NCBI RefSeq assembly: GCF_003994415.1
Contig: NZ_CP034689.1
Span: forward strand, 5,952,001-6,016,000
Reading direction: 5' to 3'
From: Achromobacter spanius
Lineage (GTDB): Bacteria; Pseudomonadota; Gammaproteobacteria; Burkholderiales; Burkholderiaceae_B
DNA: 64,000 nt
Shown here: one piece after another, positions 1 to 9,054 of the stretch
Layout: the number at the start of each line of letters is the position of its first letter
Numbering within the stretch: position 1 is the stretch's first letter
Notes under the pieces: model-generated
Seen by the model: the letters and a program-made list of their open reading frames with translations, nothing else
Databases searched by the model: none
Told to the model about the DNA's origin: nothing
Translations under genes and position numbers: made by a program

Positions 1-1566
1 GGCTTCGGCGGCGCGAAACTGGGCGTACAGACGGTGATAGGCGTTGCGGCGTGTTGCGTCGGGATCGTAGCGGCGCGCGGGTCGCGCAAGCGCGTCCTGC
101 GCCTGTGCGAAGCTGGCGTAGCAGCCCAGCGCGGTCCAGGCGGCGGCGGCTGCGCCGATCACTCCGGGCTGATCCGCCTGCCCGACCACGACCGGGCGTT
201 CACAGATATCGGCCTTGACCTGGCACCAGTGCGGGTTGGATGCCGCCCCGCCACCAAAACGAATTTCGGCAACCGGCGCACCCAACGCGGCTTCCGCGCG
301 TTCCAGCACCGTGCGGTTCAAGAAGGCCACGCCTTCCAGCACCGCCCATGCCAAGTCGCCGGGACCATGACGGCGGTTCAAGCCGAGGAAGGCGCCGCGC
401 AATTGCGGGTCCCAGTAAGGCACGCGTTCGCCTTGAAGATAGGGCAGGAACAAGGCCGGCTGCGGGTCACGCGGCGCGTCCAGCAAAACGTGCATGGCGT
501 GGCCGACACGGGTCATGCCGCCTGCGTGTTCGCCTGCGTGTTTGTCTGTGTGTTCGCCCGCATCTCCGCCTGCGTCCGACGCGCCAAACCGGCTCACCCC
601 GCCCAGCAAGGACAGCAGCCACGCGACGGTGTCCGCGCCGTTCTGGCCCGGACCTCCGATCTGGTGATTGCCGTTGCCCCAGTTCACCGTCATCAGGCCC
701 GCTGCCTGCACCGGTTCCGCGCCAACCGCGCCAAACACTTCAGTGGTGCCCGAGATGTTGTACGCGTACCCCGTCCGCAAGGCGCCCAGCCCCGCCACGG
801 CCGCCCAGGTGTCATTGGAGCAGGCGATCACGCTGCGTCCCGCCAAGCGCGCCAGTGAACCCGGCAGACCCGCCTGCACCGGGCCGACAACAGCCAAGGG
901 GTCCAACAGCGGCGGCACCCAGGCGGGGTTGGCACCCATGGCCGTCAACAGGTCGGCTTGCGCCCCGTGCGCGCTGCCCGCCGCCGCCAGCCTGGCCATC
1001 GACACCGTGTCGCTGGCGGCCCGGCCGGTCAGGCGGAAGTTCAGGTAGTCCTTCGGTTCCAGCACGACGCGCATGCGCGCCGCGTGCTGTGGTTCGGCGT
1101 ACAGCAGCCACGCCACCCGCGCCCAGGGGTGGAACGCGTTGATCTGCGCGGTTTCGGGGTGACCGGCAGGCGCACGCGCCAACCAGTGCGCCACGTCCGC
1201 CGCCGTGCGCGTATCGCGCCAGGTGATGGCGGGTCGAATGGCGGCGCCTTGCTCGTCGATGAAGACTTGCGTGCGGGTAACGCCGCAGATGGCAACGGCG
1301 GCAATGGCGTCAAAGCCGGCCCCTGCCTGACGGGCCAGGGTGTCGCACAGGGTTTGCAGCCCGCGCCACCAATCGTCTGCGTCGATCTCGTCCCAGCCGG
1401 GGTGCGGGGCCGTGCCCGCCGGGCTGTCGATGGCGCAGGCATGGGCAATGCCGCCGTCCGCATCCACCAGCGCCGCCCGAAAACGGGTGCCTCCCAAATC
1501 CACGGCCAGCACGTAGTCATGGGTAAATCCTGGGGATTGGGAGTCGGAGTGTGGGCGGTCTGACAT
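1..1566 (-). CDS. FGGY-family carbohydrate kinase (C-terminus runs off the window)
   Basis: This is an ATP-dependent sugar or polyol kinase of the xylulokinase/gluconokinase family, acting in the cytoplasm. From the ATG at 1566 the frame stays open for 522 codons to the left edge, which is close to full family length (about 500), so little is missing. The N-terminal phosphate-binding motif DLGGT lies at residues 23-27. The second-domain motif SNDTWAAVAGLGALRTG is followed by ISGTTE, and the FGGY_C signature GGGAASNPHW...KADICERPVVV is present near the C-terminus. A His/Gly/Asp-rich insert (GGDAGEHTDKHAGEHAGG) is unusual. It is divergent from the BKACE cluster, so its substrate may be related to that pathway. 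The sugar cannot be assigned from sequence. Confidence 0.88.
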   Translation of the reverse strand, partial: MSDRPHSDSQSPGFTHDYVLAVDLGGTRFRAALVDADGGIAHACAIDSPAGTAPHPGWDEIDADDWWRGLQTLCDTLARQAGAGFDAIAAVAICGVTRTQVFIDEQGAAIRPAITWRDTRTAADVAHWLARAPAGHPETAQINAFHPWARVAWLLYAEPQHAARMRVVLEPKDYLNFRLTGRAASDTVSMARLAAAGSAHGAQADLLTAMGANPAWVPPLLDPLAVVGPVQAGLPGSLARLAGRSVIACSNDTWAAVAGLGALRTGYAYNISGTTEVFGAVGAEPVQAAGLMTVNWGNGNHQIGGPGQNGADTVAWLLSLLGGVSRFGASDAGGDAGEHTDKHAGEHAGGMTRVGHAMHVLLDAPRDPQPALFLPYLQGERVPYWDPQLRGAFLGLNRRHGPGDLAWAVLEGVAFLNRTVLERAEAALGAPVAEIRFGGGAASNPHWCQVKADICERPVVVGQADQPGVIGAAAAAWTALGCYASFAQAQDALARPARRYDPDATRRNAYHRLYAQFRAAEA

Positions 1567-1671
1567 AGCGGCCGATTGTATTTCAGCGTGGGGTTTCCCC
1601 GGCACTTTTCTGGCCCCGGTTGGGCGACGCGGGCGGGTACAGCGCACGCTGCGCCGCAGCACCGGAAACCC

Positions 1672-1683
1672 TATCAGTTGATA
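1672..1683. promoter_or_regulatory. Palindrome TATCAGTTGATA between kinase and BKACE genes
   Basis: A perfect 5-bp inverted repeat (TATCA-GT-TGATA) sits in the 216-bp divergent gap. It is the only clear dyad in that gap and is a candidate operator for the LysR or another regulator. No convincing -35/-10 pair was recognised. Confidence 0.3.
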
Positions 1684-1782
1684 ATTTCTGTTCAGGTGAC
1701 AAGGGCAAAGCCCTGCGACAGAATGGGCCGCACCCGGAGGAGACAGCCGGGGCCACGATAAAACGTCATACATCCCAGGCCC

Positions 1783-2718
1783 ATGAAAAAATCCAAGAGC
1801 AATGTGATCATCACGTGCGCCATTACCGGTTCGGTGCATACGCCGTCGATGTCGCCCCACCTACCCGTCACCCCCGACCAGATCGCGCAATCGGCGCTGG
1901 ATGCCGCCGAGGCGGGCGCGGCCATCGTGCACCTGCACGCGCGCGATCCGCAGACAGGCAGGCCCACGCAGGACCCGGCGCTGTACGCGCAGTTTTTGCC
2001 GCGCATCAAGGCGCAAAGCGATGTGGTCATCAATATCACGACGGGCGGTTCACCCGTGCTGCCGGTCAGCGAACGCATGCTGCCGGCCACGCAATTCAAG
2101 CCGGAAGTCGCGTCGCTGAACATGGGGTCGATGAATTTCGGCATGTACGAATTGCTGGAGCGCTTCAAGGAATTCAAGCACGCCTGGGAACGGCCCTATC
2201 TGGAAAGCAGCAATGACCTGGTGTTCAAGAACACGTTCAAGGATATTGAGCACATTCTGTCGTCGTGCAATGACAACGGCACGCGCTTCGAGATCGAGTG
2301 CTATGACATCGGGCACCTGTACACGGCGGCGCATTTTGTGGACAAGGGGCTGTTGAGGCCGCCGTTCTTGATCCAGTCCGTGTTCGGCATCCGGGGCGGT
2401 ATCGGCACGCATCCCGAAGACGTGATGATGATGCGCCGCACGGCTGACCGGCTGTTTGGCGATGACTACCGCTGGTCGGTGCTGGCGGCGGGGCGCAAGC
2501 AGACCACGCTTGCGACCATGGCGGCAACGATGGGCGGTTTTGTGCGGGTGGGGCTGGAAGATTCCCTGTGGGATGGCCCGGGCGAACTGGCGCTGTCGAA
2601 TGCGGATCAGGTGCGCCGCATCCGCCGCATTCTTGAGGACTTGTCGCTGACCATCGCCACGCCCGACGAGGCGCGCGAGATTCTGCAACTGAAAGGCCGG
2701 AACAACGTCGCGTTCTGA
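1783..2718 (+). CDS. BKACE family beta-keto acid cleavage enzyme (DUF849)
   Basis: Members of this family use acetyl-CoA to cleave a beta-keto acid into acetoacetate and a new acyl-CoA, with a metal ion in a TIM barrel. The 311 residues match the usual family length. The metal-binding H-x-H is seen as VHLHARD (His50, His52), followed by the conserved INITTGG strand and, near the C-terminus, VRVGLEDSLW with the family glutamate. A substrate-binding protein and an SDR dehydrogenase follow on the same strand, which suggests a hydroxy-acid to keto-acid to cleavage route. The precise keto acid (dehydrocarnitine, 3-keto-5-aminohexanoate or another) cannot be told from the sequence. Confidence 0.9.
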   Translation: MKKSKSNVIITCAITGSVHTPSMSPHLPVTPDQIAQSALDAAEAGAAIVHLHARDPQTGRPTQDPALYAQFLPRIKAQSDVVINITTGGSPVLPVSERMLPATQFKPEVASLNMGSMNFGMYELLERFKEFKHAWERPYLESSNDLVFKNTFKDIEHILSSCNDNGTRFEIECYDIGHLYTAAHFVDKGLLRPPFLIQSVFGIRGGIGTHPEDVMMMRRTADRLFGDDYRWSVLAAGRKQTTLATMAATMGGFVRVGLEDSLWDGPGELALSNADQVRRIRRILEDLSLTIATPDEAREILQLKGRNNVAF

Positions 2719-2762
2719 CGACGGCACGGCATCCACAATCAAACCCCAGGCGGGAGACAAAC

Positions 2763-3962
2763 ATGAAGAAAATCTTGAACGCGACAGTGGCATCGGCCTT
2801 GCTGGCAATAGGCGGCGCAGCCGTGGCGGACGACAACGTGATCCGTATCGGCTTCATCACCGATATGTCGGGCCTGTCGGCCGATGCCGACGGCCCGGGC
2901 GGGGCCGAAGCCATCAAGATGGCGGTGGCGGACATGGGCGGCGAGATCGCCGGCAAGAAGATTGAAGTGCTGGTGGCAGACCACCAGAACCGCGCCGACA
3001 TCGCGTCGTCGCGCGCACGCGAATGGCTGGACCAGCGCGGCGTGGACATGCTGATTGCGGGCGCGAATTCGGCGGCCGCGCTGGCGATGGCGAAGGTGGC
3101 CGAAGAAAAGAAGACGCCGTTCTTTGTGGTGAGCGCGGGCGCGTCGGAACTGACCAACGCGCAGTGCACGCCGTACACGGTTCATTACGTGTACGACACG
3201 GTATCGCTGTCGCGCGGCACGGCGCGCGCCATGCTTAAGGAAGGCAATAAGGACTGGTACTTCCTGACGGTGGACCACGCATTCGGCCACGCGCTGGAAC
3301 GCGATGCCTCGGCCGTGGTGCAAGCGAACGGCGGCCAGGTGAAGGGCCGCGTGCGCCATCCACTGAACGCGGCGGATTTCTCGTCATACATCCTGCAGGC
3401 GCAGGCATCGGGCGCCACGGTGTTGGGACTGGCCAACTCGGCCGCCGACACCAGCAACGCGGTCAAGGCCGCGGCCGAATTCGGGCTGACCCCCACGATG
3501 AAGATCGCGGGCCTGCTGGTGTTGATCACCGACATCCACGCACTGGGCCTGGCGGCCGGGCAAGGCATGTACCTGACCACCGCCTGGTACTGGGACCAGG
3601 ACGATGCGTCGCGCAAGTGGGCGGCGCGCTTTGAAGAGCGCATGAAGAAGAAGCCGTCGATGCTGCAAGCCGGCGACTACTCCGTCACCACCACCTACCT
3701 GAACGCCGTCAAAGCCACCGGCACCACCGACGGCGAGACCATCATGAAGTGGGTGAAAGCCAACCCGGTGAACGACTTCTTCGTGAAGAACGCGACGGTG
3801 CGCGCGGACGGTCTGCTGGTGCACGATATGTATTTGATGCAGGTGAAGAAGCCGGCGGAATCCAAGGGCCCCTGGGACTACTACAAGCTGATCGCAAAGA
3901 TCCCGGGCGATCAAATCTACACGTCACCGCAGGAATCCAAGTGCCCATTAATGAAGCCCTGA
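2763..3962 (+). CDS. Periplasmic ABC transporter substrate-binding protein (branched-chain amino acid/LivK type)
   Basis: A 399-residue periplasmic binding protein with a signal peptide (MKKILNATVASALLAIGGAAVA, cleaved before DD) and the peripla_BP_6 opening IRIGFITDMSGLSADADGPG. It starts 44 bp after the BKACE gene with a GGGAG ribosome site (cgggagacaaac before ATG). No permease or ATPase of the Liv type is present in the window, so it must use a transporter encoded elsewhere. Its position between BKACE and SDR suggests that it binds the substrate of that pathway. Confidence 0.87.
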   Translation: MKKILNATVASALLAIGGAAVADDNVIRIGFITDMSGLSADADGPGGAEAIKMAVADMGGEIAGKKIEVLVADHQNRADIASSRAREWLDQRGVDMLIAGANSAAALAMAKVAEEKKTPFFVVSAGASELTNAQCTPYTVHYVYDTVSLSRGTARAMLKEGNKDWYFLTVDHAFGHALERDASAVVQANGGQVKGRVRHPLNAADFSSYILQAQASGATVLGLANSAADTSNAVKAAAEFGLTPTMKIAGLLVLITDIHALGLAAGQGMYLTTAWYWDQDDASRKWAARFEERMKKKPSMLQAGDYSVTTTYLNAVKATGTTDGETIMKWVKANPVNDFFVKNATVRADGLLVHDMYLMQVKKPAESKGPWDYYKLIAKIPGDQIYTSPQESKCPLMKP

Positions 3963-4002
3963 TGTTGAAGCCACGATGTCCAACTACACCGAAGGAAGCC
4001 GC

Positions 4003-4806
4003 ATGCCCCCGCAAGACCTGACCGCCCTGCCGGTGGACCTGAGCGGCCGCCGCGTCATCGTTACCGCTGGCGCGGCGGGCATTGGCGCAGCGCTGGCCGA
4101 CGCCTTTGCCGAGCGCGGCGCACACGTCCATGTGTGCGACGTGGATGAAGGCGCGCTGTTTGAATGCCGCCATGCCCACAGCCGCGCCGACGTCAGCCGC
4201 CGCGAAGACATCGACCGCTACATGGAAACCGCGCTGGCGCACCTGGGCGGCCTGGACGTGCTGGTGAACAACGCCGGTATCGCCGGCCCCACCGCCCGCA
4301 TCACCGACATCCAGCCGGACGAACTGGCCGCCACGCTGGACATCAACCTGGCGTCGCAATTCCACACGGTGCGGCACGCCGTGCCCGCGCTGCGCGAATC
4401 AGGCGGCGGCGCCATCATCAACATCAGTTCGGTGGCGGGGCGCATGGGGCTGCCGCTGCGCACGCCCTATTCCGCTTCAAAGTGGGGCGTGGTGGGGCTG
4501 ACGCGTTCGCTGGCGGTGGAGCTGGGCGTTTACGGCATCCGCGTCAACGCCCTGCTGCCCGGGCTGGTGGCTGGCCCGCGCATCGACCGCGTGATCGCCG
4601 CGCGAGCACGCGCGATGGGCCTGACGGTGGAAGAAGAAACCCAGCTGGAACTGGCGGGCGTCAGCCTGCGGCAGTTTGTACAGGGCGCCGACATCGCGAA
4701 CATGGCGCTGTTCCTGGCCAGCCCGTTTGGCGCCATGATCAGCGGCCAGGCGATCAGCATCGACGGCGATCTGCAGTCCTTACCCTGGCAGCCACCGGCC
4801 GATTGA
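4003..4806 (+). CDS. SDR family NAD(P)-dependent oxidoreductase
   Basis: A classical short-chain dehydrogenase of 267 residues. The cofactor glycine motif is TAGAAGIG (about residues 21-28), followed by VCDVDEG, the NNAG motif, the catalytic serine in INISSVAG and YSASK with the catalytic Tyr and Lys. An in-frame ATG at 3976 exists, but AAGGAAG lies just ahead of the ATG at 4003, so that start is preferred. It is last in the BKACE-binding protein-SDR set and probably makes or uses the beta-keto acid cleaved by the BKACE enzyme. The substrate is unknown. Confidence 0.88.
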   Translation: MPPQDLTALPVDLSGRRVIVTAGAAGIGAALADAFAERGAHVHVCDVDEGALFECRHAHSRADVSRREDIDRYMETALAHLGGLDVLVNNAGIAGPTARITDIQPDELAATLDINLASQFHTVRHAVPALRESGGGAIINISSVAGRMGLPLRTPYSASKWGVVGLTRSLAVELGVYGIRVNALLPGLVAGPRIDRVIAARARAMGLTVEEETQLELAGVSLRQFVQGADIANMALFLASPFGAMISGQAISIDGDLQSLPWQPPAD

Positions 4807-4844
4807 TTTCCCACGCGTCGCGTGATGGAACACCGGCGTGGGGC

Positions 4845-5774
4845 CTAGGCGATCAGTTGAATCGTGTCCGCAAACACGCCGGTGCGGCGCGCCTGGGCCG
4901 TGGCGTACAAGGCGCCCAGCAGGCGCTCGGCCAAGTCCTGGTTCTGGGCTTCCTTGCGAGTGATCAGCACAAATTCAAACCACTGCCTTGACGCCAGCGG
5001 CACCGCGACGATGTCGGGGTAGACGGACACGATGTCCGACGCCGATATGGCGTTGACCAGGCTGACGCCTTTCACGGCGCGCACCGTGCCGGGCACCAGC
5101 GTCATGTGCGCCTGCATGCCGGAGTCCAGCGCATCGGAATCGGCAATATCGCCTTGCGCCACCACGTAGTCGGACCACAGTGGCTTGACGAAAGATTCGG
5201 GCGGAATGTCCGCCACCGCCACCACCTCGCGCCGCGCCAAGGGGTGATCGCGATGCGCGATCAACATGACGTCGGTGCGCAAAAACGTCGTGAAGTTCAC
5301 GCGCGGACTGTCGCGGCCCACTGCGCCCAGGCCGAAATCGGCCCGCATGGTTTCCACCGCGCTGATGCATTGCACCGATGATTCCACGTCGATGGAAAAC
5401 GGCCGTTTGCCGTGTTCGTCCAGGTGGCGTTTCACGGCTTCGGGCGCATAGACCAGCGCCAACGCGGGCGACGACGCCACGCGCAAGCCGCGCCCGCCGA
5501 ACTTTTCAATGCTGTGCAGCGCCTCGTCGATGCGTACCAATTCGTCCAGCACGAACTTGGCTTCGGTATACAGGTATTGCCCGGCTTCGGTGGGCCGCAA
5601 GGTCTTGTGCGACCGGTCAAACAACTGCACGCCCGTGGCGGTTTCCAGCCGCGACACCGCATGGCTGATCGCGGGTTGCGTCAGGCTCATTACCTGCGCG
5701 GCCTGACGCGTGGACCCGGTCATGACGACCGTATAAAAAATGCGCAGGTCGTGAATGTTGAAGTTGCGTTTCAT
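4845..5774 (-). CDS. LysR-family transcriptional regulator
   Basis: A 309-residue LysR regulator. The N-terminal winged helix-turn-helix reads FNIHDLRIFYTVVMTGS, with the recognition region QAAQVMSLTQPAISHAVSRL, and a substrate-binding domain follows. It lies only 4 bp downstream of the DUF1254 gene on the same strand, so the two are probably co-transcribed. It converges on the SDR gene with a 38-bp gap. It may regulate the BKACE cluster or the DUF1254 gene, and the sequence does not decide between them. Confidence 0.9.
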   Translation of the reverse strand: MKRNFNIHDLRIFYTVVMTGSTRQAAQVMSLTQPAISHAVSRLETATGVQLFDRSHKTLRPTEAGQYLYTEAKFVLDELVRIDEALHSIEKFGGRGLRVASSPALALVYAPEAVKRHLDEHGKRPFSIDVESSVQCISAVETMRADFGLGAVGRDSPRVNFTTFLRTDVMLIAHRDHPLARREVVAVADIPPESFVKPLWSDYVVAQGDIADSDALDSGMQAHMTLVPGTVRAVKGVSLVNAISASDIVSVYPDIVAVPLASRQWFEFVLITRKEAQNQDLAERLLGALYATAQARRTGVFADTIQLIA

Positions 5775-5778
5775 GCCG

Positions 5779-7251
5779 CTATTGCGCCACCCGCTGTATG
5801 TCCGGCGTGACCCATTTGCCGTCCAACAGCGCGGGCTTGGGCCAGTAGTAACGCAGAGTCACCATGAACGGGCCAGGCGGCGCGGGCAGCCAATTGGACT
5901 CCTTGCCCTTGCCCGGTGATTGCGACTGAATGTAGATCGTCAGCCCGCCATCGGGGTCTTTCTTCAGCGACGGCAGCATGGGGGAATTGATGAGGTACCG
6001 GTCGATCGGGTTGGACGCCAGCAGTTGCTCGGGCAGCCGGTACATCGTCATGGACCAGAACGCAGTCACCGGCGGCAGGCTGCGCGGCGCAAAACGCAGC
6101 GTGTACGCATACCGGCCATCCAGTTCCTGCCCCCTGCTGTCTTTTTCCAGGACGGGGGATAGCGCTTCGTCGCGGCTATTGCCGCCGATGCCCATCTGCG
6201 TGCCAGTCGCGCGCGCCAGATAGTTGTTCTTGAGCGTGGCGCGGCTGCCGAACAGCCCGTCGGTCTTGCCGCCCAGCGCCGCGCGGTTCTTGTCGATATC
6301 GTTTTGCGCCGTATGCATGCCTTCCTGCAAGGCACGGCGCAGGCGCGGGTCCAACTGGTCAACGGGATAGGGTTGGCCGGGTTTGATGCCGATGCTGGCA
6401 AACCGTTCGCGCAGCCATTTCTCGGTGGGATGCGTGGGCGCAAACTGCAACAGAAAGGCCAACTGGTTATAGAACTCCAGCGATGTGCGCATCTGCTGCG
6501 GCGGCACGGGCGCAATCCAGTCGATCGCCGTGGGCGCGGGTGGCGGGCGGCTTTTGGTAAAGGAAGACAAGGGCTGGATCTTGTAGCGAGCCTGGATGCG
6601 CTTGACGTTGTCCAGGTCAGCCGCATTGAACAATTGCGTGCGGCCCACCATGTTGACCAATTCGGTTTCCGATTTGAATACTTTGCTGATGCCGCGCGGC
6701 ACCTTGCCGTCCCAACGTGGCCCCACCACCAGGAAGCTGCCGCCGCCGTTGCCGGTTTCGCGGCTGCCGATATAGGCGAAGTTGTAGGTGTACAGGTCCA
6801 TCAATTGCAGGACAAAGTAGCGCCGCTTCTCGATAGGTGGCACGCTGATCACGACAGGTTCGGCGCGCAAGTCCAGCATGGCGAAGGAATAGGGCGTGTC
6901 CGCATTTGGCGTGACAAACGCGGTGTCCGCGGGCGTGAAGACGCGTGCGATATGGCTGAAGGTGTTGGGCGGGCCTTTGTATTGCGAGTTGGCCTTGTCC
7001 AGGTTGAAGGCAACCATGGTCTGGTAGCTGGCCACCATGGGCGTGCCATACAGATACGCTTCGCTGGCGATGCTGCGCGCCTGCTGCGCGGTGACGCCGT
7101 TGATGCCAACGGATTGCGAACCGGTCGCCTCATCGGACGACGTGAAGCTGCAACCCGCCAGGCTTGCAAGCAACAGGGGCGTGGCCAGCAATCTCGCAAG
7201 ACGGTGGCGGGCCGTGAACGCAAAGCCGGTGCTACGTTGACGATCGCGCAT
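5779..7251 (-). CDS. DUF1254/DUF1214 domain lipoprotein
   Basis: A 490-residue protein with a lipoprotein signal: a hydrophobic run LLATPLLLASLAGC with the lipobox cysteine near residue 34. The DUF1254 region begins around AYLYGTPMVASYQTMVAF, and the DUF1214 half ends with the family-typical YYWPKPALLDGKWVTPDI. An upstream ATG at 7272 is in frame, but GGAG lies 7 bases ahead of the ATG at 7251, which is therefore chosen. Enzymatic function is not established for this family. It is probably co-transcribed with the LysR gene 4 bp downstream. Confidence 0.85.
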   Translation of the reverse strand: MRDRQRSTGFAFTARHRLARLLATPLLLASLAGCSFTSSDEATGSQSVGINGVTAQQARSIASEAYLYGTPMVASYQTMVAFNLDKANSQYKGPPNTFSHIARVFTPADTAFVTPNADTPYSFAMLDLRAEPVVISVPPIEKRRYFVLQLMDLYTYNFAYIGSRETGNGGGSFLVVGPRWDGKVPRGISKVFKSETELVNMVGRTQLFNAADLDNVKRIQARYKIQPLSSFTKSRPPPAPTAIDWIAPVPPQQMRTSLEFYNQLAFLLQFAPTHPTEKWLRERFASIGIKPGQPYPVDQLDPRLRRALQEGMHTAQNDIDKNRAALGGKTDGLFGSRATLKNNYLARATGTQMGIGGNSRDEALSPVLEKDSRGQELDGRYAYTLRFAPRSLPPVTAFWSMTMYRLPEQLLASNPIDRYLINSPMLPSLKKDPDGGLTIYIQSQSPGKGKESNWLPAPPGPFMVTLRYYWPKPALLDGKWVTPDIQRVAQ

Positions 7252-7388
7252 AATTTGCTCCAACACCTGCATGTTGTTGGCAACGCCCGGTTGGCGGCGG
7301 CGTCGCGGTCAAGGACTGCAACTCCGCAGGCGATTCTGGCATATTTCGCGCCGGTCCGCGCCGTGCCGATCCAGTCAGGGCGTTGCTA

Positions 7389-7952
7389 TCAGGCGTCGAC
7401 CGCCTGTTCCCGATCCGCCAGGTTTTCCAGCTGCCTGGCCGGAATCGCCACGATGGCGCTTTCGGTGGCGCACGCGTCGGTGTTCAGATGCTGAATCAGG
7501 TCCAGCGTGGTGGAACGGCGGGTCAGCATCAGGCAGGTGACTTCGGCATCCGCCACGCGCGTGGCATGCCAACACCCCGGCCGCATGCAAACTCCCTGCC
7601 CTTGCGGCACACGAAAGGCGGCTAGCGTAGCCAGGTCGGGGCTGCCGTCAGGATTGCTTTGCGCCACCACCTGAATGATGGTGCCGGTCAGCGGCACGAT
7701 GGCCTGCTGCGTCAGCAAGTGCTTTTCCAGGCTGGCGATCTCCGGGGACGCGCTACGGTAGTTGACCCACAACACCTCGGCGTCGCCACCCGCGCCGGTA
7801 TTGAACATGTGCTCCTGCCAGAAATCCGTGGCGGGGTTGGAAAACAGCGGCACGCCATTGCCGTCCGGAATGGGCTTGCCCAACATCCAGCCATACGGCG
7901 TGAATGCCTGCGGCGTCAGGTCATTGACTTCCAAGGGCTTGTTGCTGGTCAT
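7389..7952 (-). CDS. Ureidoglycolate lyase-like (AllA family) protein
   Basis: A 187-residue cupin-fold protein related to ureidoglycolate lyase, which splits ureidoglycolate into glyoxylate and urea. Visible features are the N-terminal LTPQAFTPYGWMLGKP and the RVPQGQGVCMRPGCWHA segment, which fits the family active-site region. Its ATG overlaps the stop of the upstream Arm-domain ORF by ATGA, so translation is probably coupled. No other ureide or allantoin gene is in the window, so a different substrate is possible. Confidence 0.75.
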   Translation of the reverse strand: MTSNKPLEVNDLTPQAFTPYGWMLGKPIPDGNGVPLFSNPATDFWQEHMFNTGAGGDAEVLWVNYRSASPEIASLEKHLLTQQAIVPLTGTIIQVVAQSNPDGSPDLATLAAFRVPQGQGVCMRPGCWHATRVADAEVTCLMLTRRSTTLDLIQHLNTDACATESAIVAIPARQLENLADREQAVDA

Positions 7953-8188
7953 GCGGAACCCTGTGATGGCGTGGGCGGCGTGCCGCGTTTGGGGAATTCA
8001 GCGGCGTAGTCGAAATCGCCACGGGCGATGGCCTCAAGAATGGCAGCGCGCCGATCGGCGGCGCGCTTGAGGTTGGCGGCCGTGGGCTTGACGCGGATGC
8101 GCTCGACACAATGCCGGCCTTCATAGAAGAAGCCGATCTCAATCGACGATTCCGACGCGGGTCTGACCCCCTCGAACCCCTGGCTCAT
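7949..8188 (-). CDS. Orphan integrase-type Arm DNA-binding domain protein (DUF3596-like)
   Basis: A 79-residue ORF that resembles only the N-terminal Arm DNA-binding domain of phage tyrosine integrases. It has the pattern GVRPASESSIEIGFFYEG, then a cysteine, RIRVKPTAANLKRAADRRAAILEAIARG and FDYAAEFP. No catalytic domain follows: the frame stops and runs straight into the AllA-like gene through an ATGA overlap. The ATG at 8188 is preferred to the one at 8257 because GGGAAAGG precedes it. It is either the remnant of a decayed integrase or a free-standing DNA-binding protein. The T6SS effector module just upstream fits an imported segment. Confidence 0.65.
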   Translation of the reverse strand: MSQGFEGVRPASESSIEIGFFYEGRHCVERIRVKPTAANLKRAADRRAAILEAIARGDFDYAAEFPKRGTPPTPSQGSA

Positions 8189-8262
8189 CGCCTTTCCCGT
8201 GGTGATTGCTGATGGGCGACATGATATCGCTTCGAAGAGACGGGTGTAACCCTGCAATGCCG

Positions 8263-9054
8263 TCAGGGCGCGCTGCGGGACTCAACGTCCATCGCCTTTG
8301 GCCACTCGACCCGAGGCGCCCAGCGCAACGCCAGGTTGTACGCCGGCACCTCGTTCGCATCGCGCGGTTCGATGTCGCACGGCGGCAAGGCTTGCGGGCC
8401 TTGTTGCATGTAGGTGCAGACGTAGGCCCAAAGGTTGTCCAGGTCGTGGTTGTAGGTGCTGAGGTGGAAGCGTTCGATGACGTCGTTGGTGCCGGGTTTG
8501 ACGATGGCGAGGGACACGCCCCACTTGATCATCAAGCCGCCGCCGGAGGCGACGCCCCATTGCTCCCAGACTTCGGCGCGAACGTCGTCCCAGGGGTAGC
8601 TGGCGGTGGTGACGTACCAGCGGGTGAACGGGTTCCACCAGACCATGTGGAAGCCGTAGACGTAGATGCGGCGGCGGGCGCGGTTGAAGCGAATGGGGAG
8701 GTCGCGTGGGGGGGAGACGTCGAAGCGATATAGAAACGCAGCTAAGTAAAAATAGCCGGCAGCACAAAATGCAAAGACCACCACCGCCTCAAGAACGCCT
8801 CTAACTCCGCCGTAGTAATACCAGTCAACGGTAAAGAGAATCGCAATCTCCCAGATTAGAAAGCAGACGCTTAGCGGTACAAATAAAATCAAAATTCCGC
8901 GAATGGTGGACGAACGGCGAGACAGTTCCAGGTATATGTCGTCGACATAGTTGGGTGCGCTCTCGCGAGAACTGGCTTTTTCAGGAGTGTCGTTCGGTCT
9001 CGGGAGATCACGTCTCCAGCCAGGGCAAGGCGGATTAAGCTGAGGTTTAGCCAC
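8263..9054 (-). CDS. DUF6708-type membrane protein next to T6SS effector (candidate immunity or accessory protein)
   Basis: A 263-residue protein with two hydrophobic helices, roughly residues 50-72 (IRGILILFVPLSVCFLIWE) and 85-110 (VLEAVVVFAFCAAGYFYLAAF). A soluble part rich in aromatic residues follows (RRIYVYGFHMVWWNPFTRWY). The start is a GTG that overlaps the effector stop by one base (TAGTG), so the two are translationally coupled. The domain assignment is from memory of proteins found beside T6SS effectors. A role in immunity or effector delivery is inferred from position only. Confidence 0.6.
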   Translation of the reverse strand: MAKPQLNPPCPGWRRDLPRPNDTPEKASSRESAPNYVDDIYLELSRRSSTIRGILILFVPLSVCFLIWEIAILFTVDWYYYGGVRGVLEAVVVFAFCAAGYFYLAAFLYRFDVSPPRDLPIRFNRARRRIYVYGFHMVWWNPFTRWYVTTASYPWDDVRAEVWEQWGVASGGGLMIKWGVSLAIVKPGTNDVIERFHLSTYNHDLDNLWAYVCTYMQQGPQALPPCDIEPRDANEVPAYNLALRWAPRVEWPKAMDVESRSAP

